64,000 bases of DNA from Acanthosepion esculentum. Taxonomy: Eukaryota; Mollusca; Cephalopoda; Sepiida; Sepiidae. The translations under genes were made by a program, and so were the position numbers. The notes beneath the pieces are model-generated. The model saw only the letters and a program-made list of their open reading frames with translations, did no database searches and was not told the DNA's origin. How positions within the stretch are numbered: position 1 is the stretch's first letter; each line of letters opens with the position of its first letter. Of this stretch, positions 30,505 through 40,249 are shown one piece after another. The DNA lies in contig OZ038478.1 in the NCBI GenBank assembly GCA_964036315.1, positions 145,802,565 through 145,866,564 on the forward strand, written 5' to 3'.

Positions 30505-33500
30505 CTAACCGAGGTCCAAGTGCCACTCTAGGTCAGCTCCTCTCACTCTACACATTCGCGCAAGATTTACCCACCTTTTGCCGAATTCTGATGAAGAGAG
30601 TCGCCACCTTTCCGTCCTAATCTTGACTTTAAGCTGATGCTTAAAGTACAAGATTAGTAGGGAAGAAGTGAACTTCTCACCTCCATAGAATCCCTTCTGA
30701 CGTGTCACCCAAATCACGACTCTCATAACTCCTAGCAAGCAGTGGAACACATAAAGTTCAGACTTTGTTAACGGCGGGGCCACATTGCTACAAACAGAAG
30801 CGGCCTCGAGGACGAAAAACTTTCCCCGCAACATGCGAACCATGAGACCTTCAACAAACTTACACAATGGTGCTACCGACTTGCAATGAAAGAAGACGTG
30901 ACCAAGGGTCTCGACTTCCCCCTCACAACGTCGGCAGTTTGGATATTTCTCCAAACCCGCTGCGCAAAGTCTTTTGCCGACCCAGAGGGCCCCACGTATC
31001 ACCAGCCAGGTGAGGGATGCCTCATCGTTGTTGAGACATTTCAACCCGGAAGCCCAAGGCCAGATTGAGCGAGCCTCCTGCTTCGTAAGACCGAGCTCGT
31101 CAATCAAATCATCATGAACGGACCCCCTGACTACCACCTGATATAATGCCCTACGAGACAACGCCTGGACGTTGTGGAGGCCAACCGTCGCCCGTAAGAG
31201 GTGTTTCAGAGCCAGACGACATTCACGGTAGAAGGAGCACTCGGCACGAGGCAAACGGCCAGCCTCCTCCTCGCCCGAGTGCACACTTCTCAAGGATGGA
31301 AAGGATCTACGGGCGTCTTCCTTCCAGAAGGCGCCCCCGTCATCCGAATCGCGACACAAACGATCCAGGAACCCGATGCGAAGCATATCGAGACGAATCT
31401 CAATGCTAGGCATACCTAGACCGCCTTCAGAGGGATGAAGGCAACAGATCTCCCGACATACCCTAGGAGCTTTGCCTCTCCACAAGAAAGAGAACAAAAG
31501 CTGTACTAATGAAAGCACTGTGGTAGACGGAAGTGGAAGTACCGAGAGTCGGTAAAGGAGAATCGGGTAGATATGTGAAACACATACCTCCGCCCTCCCC
31601 TTCAAGGAAAGATTCCTCCGAGACCACAAATTAATTGCGATCTCGGCCTTCTCTCGTACCTCCGACCAATTCATATCCAACTGGATATCAGGACCGAACC
31701 AGACGCCGAGTATCTTGATCGGCCCGTCCGTCCAGCTGAATGGTCCGGGAAGAGAAACCCCCTTCCACGCACCCAACCGCAAGCCAACAGACTTATCGCG
31801 GTTGATCTTGGCCCCTGTCACCATCTCATACCCACTGATTTCTCTGCTGACTTCGCTAATCTCGGCTCTGCTCGACACAAGAACCGAAACGTCGTCAGCA
31901 TAGGCAGAATACCTGGCCGAGGTGGTAGCACCAGGTAAAGAGATTCCGCGTAGGACCGGATTCGCCTTTAACTTGCGAAGGAAAGGTTCCAACGCAAGAA
32001 CGTAAAGCATAGGCGAAAGCGGACAACCCTGACGAATAGATCGAGACAATACGAAAGGTTCCGATCTTACCCCGTTCACTTCTACCAGCGCACCGGGAGT
32101 CGCATACATAAGCCGGATCCAGGAGCGAAAGTACGGCCCGAAACCGGCAGCCGAAAGAACAGCCTCCAAGAATCGATGGTCAACCCTATCAAAGGCCTTG
32201 GACTGATCTAAATTGATCAGCGCGGCTTCACTGTCGACTTTCTCGATGATCAGGCGCACCATATGAAGGTTGTCCTGAATAGTCCTGCCCTTCACAGAAC
32301 AAGTCTGCTCGGAGCCAATCAGACTAGACAGGACAAGCTGCAAACGGTTAGCCAAGACCTTAGCCAAAATCTTTAACTCTGTATTTAACATCGTTAAAGG
32401 GCGAAAGTTACCTATCCCATCCCCACCGCTTTTGCCCTTACGCAGCAACTTGATCACACCCCTGGTGAAGCGTTGAGGTATAGACCCCTGCTTCATCCAG
32501 TTGTTGAAGATCAGCTGCAGCAAAGGAACAAAAACGGGCGACTGCCTCAAGTAAACTTCGTAAGGAAGACCATCTAATCCCGGAGACTTATCCAGGCCAA
32601 CCTTTTTCAGCGCTTCCCAGATTTCCGACTCAGTGATGGGACCCTCGCACCCAGCCGCTTCAGCTGCCTCAAGGCAGGGAAAGTCAGCTAAATAGGTGTC
32701 GAACTGAGCAGAGCTCAGACCGGGCTCCCTGGTAAAAAGATCCCGAAAGTAATCCCGAAAAGCCTCGCATATGCCCGAGTTTGTAGTCACTGTCCGCCCA
32801 CCCGGCAATGTGGCGCTCGCGATATGCCGTCTTGAAGCATTCCTACTTTCCTCTGCACGCAGTTCCGCGGCCATATTCGTCGCCTCAGAGGACATTCTTT
32901 TTAACCTAGCCCTAACTACCAGAGCTTGATCCTTCTTGGTAAGCAAGGAGGCCAACTCTGCCTTAGCTAGGACTACTTCCCCACTATCACGGGATTTCAC
33001 AGCCCGATCGACTCTTTGTTCTAAAGCCGTTTGCGCCGCTACTCTATCTACGCTGAGTCGACGACTAAAATCGGCAGCAAACGATCGAATTTTAGATTTA
33101 AGTTTGTCCCACCAGGCATTTCCCACCACAGCCCCCGACAGTTCCCTTTGTAGCATTAGTAAAAACTGGTCCCGGAAATCCTGCTCGCCAAATAACGAGC
33201 AATTGAATTTCCAGTAACCAGTCATCCTAACCTTAGGCTTATCTAAGTTTACACGGACCCGGACAAGCCTATGATCCGAATAAACTATATAATGAAAACT
33301 TGGACACCCTAAGAGCCCTACATCGACTCTCCTAATTAAAACTCGGTCGAGGTAGCTCGCAAGCACACCTACAGCCGAGCTGCCACTATTTGTCCAAGTC
33401 CACACTACCCGCTGAGGGTGTTCATTCCGGTACTTGTCGATAAGATCAAACCCATCGACAAAGCCCCGAAAATGTTCCACTCCCCAGTTTTTAGTACCCG

Positions 33501-33969
33501 GTTGATATTTTGACCCTATACGATCTATATCGGGGTCAAGGACGGCATTCCAATCCCCCGCTAAGATTAACCGACGTGATGTCGTCATAAACGGCTCGAT
33601 CTGCCGAAACAAAGCAAGTCGCTCAGCCTGGATATTGGGCCCATAAACCCCAATGAGACGCAAAGCCTTATCCTTTATGGTAGCATCCAGCACGCAAAGC
33701 CTGCCCGCCGGATCTGCGAAGACAAGAGCACACGCAGCCTTCAAAGACTTGCTCACCAGCCAAGAGACACCTCTCGAGCGTCCATCAAAACATGCTGAAT
33801 AAAGAGTAAACTCCTTAGACAGAATGCCTTCATAATCGCGAGAAGAAAAACGGGTCTCTTGCACACAACATATATTCACACCGAGGCTCTGAAGGTCGCG
33901 AACGAGTCTCACCCTTCGAGACTCCGACCTCAGGCCTCGGACATTCAAACTAGCTAACCAGAGTGCCAT
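30505..33969 (-). CDS. LINE ORF2: endonuclease-reverse transcriptase, unit 4
   Basis: 1154 residues, open throughout, with the endonuclease (Glu38, GDWN, SDH), reverse-transcriptase (Asp588, YADD 690-693) and CX2CX8HX4C motifs intact. Private changes seen by eye are T296S, L310V, V386A, D390G and a Gln-to-Arg in MLRGKFF. Residues 704, 711 and 729 match unit 2 rather than unit 1, while 156 (Gln) and 245 (Pro) match unit 1, consistent with the mosaic history seen in ORF1. Confidence 0.95.
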   Translation of the reverse strand: MALWLASLNVRGLRSESRRVRLVRDLQSLGVNICCVQETRFSSRDYEGILSKEFTLYSACFDGRSRGVSWLVSKSLKAACALVFADPAGRLCVLDATIKDKALRLIGVYGPNIQAERLALFRQIEPFMTTSRRLILAGDWNAVLDPDIDRIGSKYQPGTKNWGVEHFRGFVDGFDLIDKYRNEHPQRVVWTWTNSGSSAVGVLASYLDRVLIRRVDVGLLGCPSFHYIVYSDHRLVRVRVNLDKPKVRMTGYWKFNCSLFGEQDFRDQFLLMLQRELSGAVVGNAWWDKLKSKIRSFAADFSRRLSVDRVAAQTALEQRVDRAVKSRDSGEVVLAKAELASLLTKKDQALVVRARLKRMSSEATNMAAELRAEESRNASRRHIASATLPGGRTVTTNSGICEAFRDYFRDLFTREPGLSSAQFDTYLADFPCLEAAEAAGCEGPITESEIWEALKKVGLDKSPGLDGLPYEVYLRQSPVFVPLLQLIFNNWMKQGSIPQRFTRGVIKLLRKGKSGGDGIGNFRPLTMLNTELKILAKVLANRLQLVLSSLIGSEQTCSVKGRTIQDNLHMVRLIIEKVDSEAALINLDQSKAFDRVDHRFLEAVLSAAGFGPYFRSWIRLMYATPGALVEVNGVRSEPFVLSRSIRQGCPLSPMLYVLALEPFLRKLKANPVLRGISLPGATTSARYSAYADDVSVLVSSRAEISEVSREISGYEMVTGAKINRDKSVGLRLGAWKGVSLPGPFSWTDGPIKILGVWFGPDIQLDMNWSEVREKAEIAINLWSRRNLSLKGRAEVCVSHIYPILLYRLSVLPLPSTTVLSLVQLLFSFLWRGKAPRVCREICCLHPSEGGLGMPSIEIRLDMLRIGFLDRLCRDSDDGGAFWKEDARRSFPSLRSVHSGEEEAGRLPRAECSFYRECRLALKHLLRATVGLHNVQALSRRALYQVVVRGSVHDDLIDELGLTKQEARSIWPWASGLKCLNNDEASLTWLVIRGALWVGKRLCAAGLEKYPNCRRCEGEVETLGHVFFHCKSVAPLCKFVEGLMVRMLRGKFFVLEAASVCSNVAPPLTKSELYVFHCLLGVMRVVIWVTRQKGFYGGEKFTSSLLILYFKHQLKVKIRTERWRLSSSEFGKRWVNLARMCRVRGADLEWHLDLG

Positions 33970-33980
33970 TATCGAATCGA

Positions 33981-36037
33981 TTAGGGTCGCCCATCAGAGT
34001 AGAACATTGCTGGGGTGAGGACACCGACAGCCTGTCCCATTGATCCTGACGCCATCTCATTGTCGACGGCGTCACCATGAGACAGACCGCCGATGTCCGC
34101 AGGATAAGTAAGTTTGAGTGCTCTATAAAGGGAAGGGTGAACGAAAACAGGGACCCTCCCTCTGCAAACTTTTGCCGGATCCAAATCGGGTTCATATACA
34201 GCCGCTGGGGGCACCAATTTCAGAGCCGCATTCGCCTCCTCTATCATGCCCCAAATCTCCCGCGTACCCGGGCCCGATCGCACAACCGTTAAGAGTCTTT
34301 TTGCATTTTTAAAGTTTGTGGGGTCCTCTATTTCCAGCCCATTCAACTTTTGAAAGTTCCACAGAACTTTTAAGGGCCTGGGGTTTTTCGTCTGCCCCAA
34401 CACGTTTTCCACATGGACCCGAGATACGCGGCAGACGTCTTCCCCTGAGTTATATGGCTGTTTTAATTTCTTTTTCTTTTCCCCCTTTTCCCCCACGACC
34501 TGAGCATCTGGACTCCTGTTTCTTTTTTTTTGCGGTGTCTGAGTAGGAGTTGGGGTAGGCGTGTTTGATGGTGTCATACCAGAAGGGGTCTTGAGTGGGG
34601 AAGGCTTATTTGAATAATGTTTTTTTTGTTTGGCTGGGGAATTAGTTAATGATTTAGGTGCTGGAGGTTTAGCAAATGATGGAGGGGAAGACGGGGCAGA
34701 GGATGAGGGGCAGGGCACCCCCAGCGACTTACGATTCTTAGCCCGCTTTTCGTCGATCTTCTGTTTTAGTTTCTTTAGGTCTAGGATTTTTTCCAACTAG
34801 GCTCATTTAACTTTTGAGTCGGAGTGGCGGTCTCTTCATACGAGGCCGAGGCGTCGCCCTCAGAGCTAGTACAGGGAATGGGGCTGTAGGTGACTTTTTC
34901 CCTGGGGTCATGCTGGGACAGAGGTCCCGCTGTCCGGATCTTCCCTTTAGCCCTACCTACTACACGCCATTCCCCCTCATCCTTCTCCTTATCCACACTT
35001 GTGGAAGGCGTTGGTTTGAGGGGTAACGAGGGCATCGACCCAACCGAGGGATTTTCCCCACCGGTCCGTTTAGTAGGTAGGCCCATTACAGGCGCCGCGG
35101 ATTTTTCAGTGTCGGCCAAAGGGGGATTTGGGTCGCCAGCAACCGGAGCTCCAGGGGCCTTCTTCCCTGGGCAGGAGGAGGAGAGATGACCAGTCACTCC
35201 ACACCTCCAGCAAATTGGTTTTCTACCGGTCACGATGACCGGCATTCTCCGGTCGCCCAAATCCAGACAGTTGGGGATGGACTTGAAGGCCGCCTCATCG
35301 ATCATAATGTCAAAAGTCCATCCCCCGTTCAAATTGTCCGAGAGAGCCCCTAAAATCTGCCCGTACTGCATAAAAAATGCAGCCAGGAGCTCTCCGGAAA
35401 TTTGAGGAGGAACCTCAAAAACGGCCACCCTGGTCCTTCGCCGTCCCTGATACTCAGTACGAAGAATTAGATCCTTCGTGATCAATTCTCTTCTTGCCAT
35501 TTCGAGGCAATCTTCAGGTGTGGGCAGCAGTACGTCCCACATGAAAAATTTAACACCCTTTATAACTCTTTGGGGTTTTATCCCCAGGGACAAAAGTGAT
35601 TTAATAATCGTGTCCTTCGTGGAGCGACAAATTTTGCGCGTACGCTTGTCCACCGCGAAGACCGTCACCATTCTCTGTTCGAACACCTTTAGTTCTTGGG
35701 CGTCTTTAAGGATACCATCTTTATTCACAAGATGGGTGTATTCCTTAGCCTTCTCCAAGAACTCCGCGATGTTCACAATGCAACTAGGAGGGGACTTCCA
35801 GCAAGAGGGCGATTCCTCGGCTGGCGACTTCGATGGTACCGAAGGGGGCACCTTTTCCTTAGGGTTGGAGACCTGCATGGCCTCCTCCTTATCCGTGCTA
35901 CTAGCACTGGCCTGGTCAGTTTTATTCGGGGAAATTTTCCCCCGCTTCTTATTTTTAATTTTCTCTGGTGGGTCGGCTTTAGCAGCCGCCCCAAAGAGGT
36001 CCTTTTTAACAGATGACCGACTCATTCCGTCGGCCAT
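33981..36037 (-). pseudogene. LINE ORF1 with 1-nt frameshift, unit 4
   Basis: Two overlapping frames (36037-34781 and 34796-33981) together cover the whole ORF1. The break is a T6 run on the plus strand (34787-34792), where unit 1 has T7, shifting the frame after SWKK. The N-terminal segment shares RGKISPNKTDQ and SNPKEKVPPSVPS with unit 2. The middle shares the unit-1 linker (KSLTNSPAKQKKH, KNAKRLL). The last 90 residues again match unit 2 (DPAKVCRG, VDNEMASG). RRM-like and CCHC regions are unbroken in the first frame. Confidence 0.9.
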
Positions 36038-36244
36038 TCTAAAAGGAAAAGCTGGCCTCAAATGATAGAGGCAATGAGTTGTGATAGGGAGACGCGAAAA
36101 ACTGCTATAGAGAAAAAATTAATTAAATGTTTCAAACAAAAAACTATTAAATAAATAAACTGGGAAAACTAAAAGTTTACCCAAATTAGAAAAATAAAAA
36201 ACAAACAAACTAGATCAAATAAAAAGAAAAACTATAAACTAAAT

Positions 36245-36668
36245 AGTCTCGTAGGACTCTAAAAAAAAAAAAAAAAAAAAAAAATATCAAAATGGCGCCC
36301 GAAGGCAGCCGAAAATAAAAGAAAAACAATAAACTCCTTTTCTTTTTTGGTCAATAAAATACAGAAAGAAAAATAAAACTAAAAAAGTCTGGTTTGAAAC
36401 AAGTCAAACCAAACTAAAAAATAAAGGTTTGCGGCCGAAGCCGCTAAAGAAATAAATTAAATAGAAAAAATACAAAAGCTAGAAACTAAAACAAAATAAA
36501 GGGTTGCGACCGAAGTCGCTAATTAAATTGAAAAATAAAACAGGAGAAAGTATAAATTAAAACAAAACTTTTTCTTTTTCTTTTCTTAAACTGTACTATA
36601 AACAGAAATAAAAAGCCGGTAGGACTTTAGTCAAACCGGACTAAAAATAAAATGTTGGCCGAAGCCAA
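36245..36668 (-). promoter_or_regulatory. 5' UTR hairpin cassette, unit 4
   Basis: All seven inverted repeats are conserved: C(UUCG)G stems at 36655-36668, 36506-36519, 36431-36444 and 36294-36310, the nested hairpin at 36616-36639, the 12-pair hairpin at 36386-36415 and the short one at 36245-36258. An A-run of over 20 bases after 36260 is unique to this copy. Confidence 0.8.
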
Positions 36669-36850
36669 GAGAAAAAAAAAAAAAATAAATAAATAAATTC
36701 AAACAAAAGAAAATAAAAAGAAAGGAAAATAAAAACTTGACAGATAACTTAACTTATGGTAAAAAATCCAAAATATGTCAAAAGTCCTCGCAAAATAAAA
36801 AACAAGTTCACTGGTCTAAAATCTTGTCCAAAATGAACTGAAACAGGAGT

Positions 36851-36867
36851 CGGAATGAAAGTCTGAC
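36851..36867. repeat. 17-bp target-site motif, right outer copy
   Basis: Identical 17 bases between the 5' terminus of unit 4 and unique right flank (TCTTTGAAGC...). On the sense strand it begins GTCAGAC, an initiator-like sequence downstream of a TATA box. Confidence 0.85.
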
Positions 36868-36991
36868 TCTTTGAAGCGATCAAGAATTTCCTATTTATAG
36901 ATTTCTGGGCAAAACCTGTAGGCACCAGAGGCTTGCGCGCGAAAATGCATTTTTACGTGAATTTACTACAGTTCTAAGGCTGTTAACCAAT
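36864..36991 (-). promoter_or_regulatory. Candidate Pol II core promoter upstream of array
   Basis: On the minus strand, CTATAAATAG (36900-36891) is followed 31-35 nt downstream by AGAGTCAGAC (36870-36861), an initiator-like sequence overlapping the 17-bp target motif. ATTGG, an inverted CCAAT box, lies at 36991-36987, about 125 nt upstream of the presumed start. The sequence is unique flank, not part of the LINE. It could be the promoter of the host locus that received the first insertion and could now drive unit 4. Motif-based only. Confidence 0.5.
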
Positions 36992-37849
36992 AGGAAACTA
37001 CGTTTGCTGAAACTAGAGTTTTGATTGTTTGATAGATATTTTTGGTGTGAAGTGGATTATGCTAGAGGAGGGAAAGGTTAGTATGGATTATTCCATCAAT
37101 TTTTTAATTAATATATGTAAAAAATAATAGAAGGAACATTTAATTAATTAGTAGATAATAATAGTGTATAATTTGAACATAACATTCATTTTAGTCCATT
37201 TCTTTTTCTATTTCATAATCCTCTCTGTTCTTGTATGAATCAACTCTATTGTCTCACTAATCAATCAATGCTGGTTAATTCTGATTTTAAATATGGTCGA
37301 TGCCTAAACGAATGTTTAAAAATTGTCAGGCTTAAGAAATGTGGCAATTTATAATATGTAACCTGTTATCATTTATTTAGTGAGTTGGATATAACTTTGT
37401 GTATCTTTTTGTTTTGTTTTTTAGAATGTGAAGTATATTTTGAATACAATCAACAAACAAGTCTATTTACACGTCACAAAATCCAACAAATTGTAAATCT
37501 CAACTATCACTAGTACATCTCGAGAATTATCGGTGTGGAACAAATGAACCAAAATCAGTTGAACATTATTTAAAATAAGTACCGTCATGAGATCGCTAAA
37601 AACAGAGCATAGCTTGATGAAAAAGACGCTAAACTTGACGAACACAAAATTTTAGCGCCTGAATGTTTGTTATTATTAAGAAGAAAGATCAACGTATTTT
37701 TTAATTATTAAAAAGAAAAATTGTCCTTCTTTTTAGAACATTCTAAATTTGGATTAAAAAAACCTTGTTTCTCTTTGTATCACCGGAACTAGTAAAATAA
37801 CATAAAATTTTAGCGCATTTTTTTTTCTGTATGACAGACATTAATTTTG
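36992..37849. other. AT-rich spacer, nothing recognised
   Basis: No gene or repeat is recognised. Short open frames are low-complexity. Confidence 0.5.
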
Positions 37850-38290
37850 GAAATCTTGAAAAAATAAAAATAATTGTCGGATTTTAATGAAACTTTCAGA
37901 AACTATTCACAAATGATGGAACTTATTAGAAATATGTTTCCTTTTTTAAAGTCATGGCAATTTTGTTTTTCATAATTATTACCCCTCCCCCTATAAGTAA
38001 TTGACGAAAACTCTTGAAATTCAATTTTGGGAAGATTAGTGATTATATTAGTTAAAAGCACAAGGCTTTGAGGAAACCAAATCATGTTTTGTTTTTTGTT
38101 TTTTTAATTTGACCACCTCTACCTGAAAATCATCTCTGAATTGTAGCATACAAAACTCAATAAAACAAAAATATTATTTAATTTCAAAAGCTTTTAATTG
38201 CTTTTATTTATTTTAGATGAACATGGACAATATTGTCGGAAAGCAAAAAGATATTTCGATGAAAAATGAATTTTTAAAACAATTGTTATT
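37850..38290. repeat. Diverged noncoding repeat, copy 1
   Basis: Shares an ordered series of words with 39360-39780: GAAACTTTCAG/GAAATTTTCAG, TATTCACAAATGA, ATTACCCCTCCC/GTTACCCCCAC, CTGAAAATC, AATAAAAC and AAAAGCTTTTAATTGCTTTT. Both copies run in the same direction. No coding potential. It is probably two old copies of one interspersed repeat or a local duplication. Confidence 0.7.
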
Positions 38291-38785
38291 TATGAAATAT
38301 TTTATTATTTTTACATTATGTTGTTAATTCTTCTAAAATTAGGGAAAGGTTTGTAGAATTTAACGAATGTTGTTATTAAGTAGATACATATTTACAGATT
38401 ATAATTTCCAAAGCTTCTTACAAACTAACAGTATATAAAATATATAATTTGTGTCAATAATAACACTTTAAATCAAATCTACTGAAGACCGGAAGTATCA
38501 TGCGTGCAATAAAAAAACATCACGTGGATTGAGTTTCTGTCTAGTATTTAACTTAAATACTGAAATTTAATACAATTATTTGTTATTTCTTTAATTATAA
38601 TAGATTTTTACATTTAAGTTGTTAAAATTTAATAATAGCTAAAGGCCGCATTCAGTTTTGTAAATGTGCTTTTGAGATAGATTTATTTTTGCGAAACACG
38701 TGTGGAGAAGTTAATTTAATATTACAGTTTCAAGTATCAGTATCATCTTATGAAATTTAAATTTGTATTTTATGTACACTTCTGA

Positions 38786-38842
38786 TAAATTTAATAAGAA
38801 AGGTACCTATCAATTAATTAGATACCTTTCTTATGAAATTTA
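38786..38842. repeat. Imperfect 20-bp inverted repeat
   Basis: Arms 38786-38805 and 38823-38842 are complementary at about 19 of 20 positions around a 17-base AT-rich spacer (hairpin or cruciform-forming). No target duplication or coding sequence shows that it is a transposon. Confidence 0.8.
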
Positions 38843-39359
38843 ATCTCACTCTCAACAGGCTTATTTTAATTTCTTTATAATATATTTTCCATAATGCATA
38901 ATAGACCTAAATGTGAAAGCTAAGTTAAAATAAAATTAGAACGCTGAAATTTTTCCTTACAAATAACGAGGTAAATACTTTGTTCACTTAAATCTAAATA
39001 ACTTCACTTCTCTCCTTCCGTAGAAGGAATTATCCTCACGTAAGCTAACAAAAGGTTGTGAAAATGTCTTTCGTCAAGTGACTCGAAATGTTATGACCTG
39101 CTTTGTTTAATTTTCAAACTACGTCTTTTCTGCACAGAAACTAAGTTAAGCTTGGTTCAAAATACTTTAAATAAACATAATTAAGTTTTGAAAACTTACC
39201 ATTGATTTATAAAAGAATTTTTAATTATTTTTTGAAATTTTTTAATCCTTTCTAACACCTTCGAAATTTTGGTTAAATTCTTCTTTTGTTTACGTCATTG
39301 CGGTGACAGGAAAATAACACTGGTTTTGGGGGGCTTTTTTCCGTTGAAAACACATTGAT

Positions 39360-39780
39360 TTGAAATTCTTGTAAAAATCAAGTAATAGTTCGATGTTAAC
39401 GAAATTTTCAGGACTTATTCACAAATGAATGAAATTATTCTTGAAATATATTTTTAGAAAATGTTTGTAAAAATACTTTTTTTAAATATGTTACCCCCAC
39501 TTACTTAATTTCATGAAATTTCGCACAAAACCTTTCTATTTCCTGAATTTTTTTTTTGTTAAACATAGAAGTCTTCGGAAATTGTAAATCACCTACATTT
39601 TTTTCCAATTTGAGCTATCTAACTGAAAATCTGCTCTGTAGTGAAAAATAATGAATCCAATAAAACTAGGACCTTACTTAATTAGAAAAGCTTTTAATTG
39701 CTTTTGTAAATAAGTAAAATTAAGGACATAATTATCTGAAGAAATAGAATTTTTCTGATGAATAAGGAAATTTTACAAGA
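39360..39780. repeat. Diverged noncoding repeat, copy 2
   Basis: Second copy of the 37850-38290 segment, about 1.5 kb away in direct orientation. The perfect 20-base block AAAAGCTTTTAATTGCTTTT is the best anchor. Confidence 0.7.
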
Positions 39781-40249
39781 ATTTTTTCATGTTTTTAAAA
39801 AATGTAATTATAATAATTCATAATAGTTTAAAAGCGTGTAAAATTCTGTATTGGGCTATTTCCTGGAAGTGATATAGTAATGGAAAGTGGAAACAAAATT
39901 TACAAATCCCAAATTGAAAAGTTTAATCGACTTAGTTGTGTTATTTTATTTTTAAAATAATTTTTTATTTCGTAATTTTTACATAGTACGTTCATTATTT
40001 TCATGTAGGGTAGGCTGAAATGGCCATTATTATGATTTAAAAGTTTTGTCCCTTTATTATATCGCTTCAGTTACGTTTCAACAGGTTTTCAAAATTTCTA
40101 TCCAACTTTAAATGTTTAAAGCTTAAATTAAGTTTCACTTTTATCAATTACTATTTCGCGAAATATTTTTATGTATTTACGTTAGTGTGGGACATACTTC
40201 AATTGAGTAATCATGGTATTTCATTTCTTATTATATTATAAAATACTAA
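39781..40249. other. AT-rich spacer, nothing recognised
   Basis: No gene or repeat recognised. Confidence 0.5.

Larger units (their letters stand above)
29764..36850 (-). mobile_element. LINE unit 4 (ORF1 frameshifted), promoter-proximal
   Basis: Full-length. The 5' UTR is 36850-36038, ORF1 36037-33981 broken by a 1-nt deletion near 34790, ORF2 33969-30505 and the 3' UTR 30504-29764. In the sense direction it is the first unit of the array, next to the candidate promoter. ORF1 is a mosaic: its ends match unit 2 and its middle matches unit 1. Confidence 0.93.
8531..36867 (-). mobile_element. Tandem array of four full-length Tx1-like LINEs
   Basis: Four complete non-LTR retrotransposons lie head-to-tail on the minus strand. 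A 17-bp motif starts at 8531, 15621, 22676, 29747 and 36851, giving unit periods of 7090, 7055, 7071 and 7104. Each unit reads, in sense order, 5' UTR with hairpins, ORF1, 11-nt spacer (lost in unit 3), ORF2, 3' UTR and an AATAAA near the end. Neither 5' truncation nor poly(A) tails are seen. Seen directly: repeat structure and ORFs. Known: Tx1-clade LINEs include target-specific members. Inferred: the array arose by repeated targeted insertion and/or unequal exchange. Confidence 0.95.

Noticed and set aside
8531..36867. CRISPR-like array or segmental duplication of a host gene
   Set aside because: Units are 7 kb with clear LINE ORFs. The 17-bp motif is a target duplication, not a CRISPR repeat, and no host exon is duplicated.
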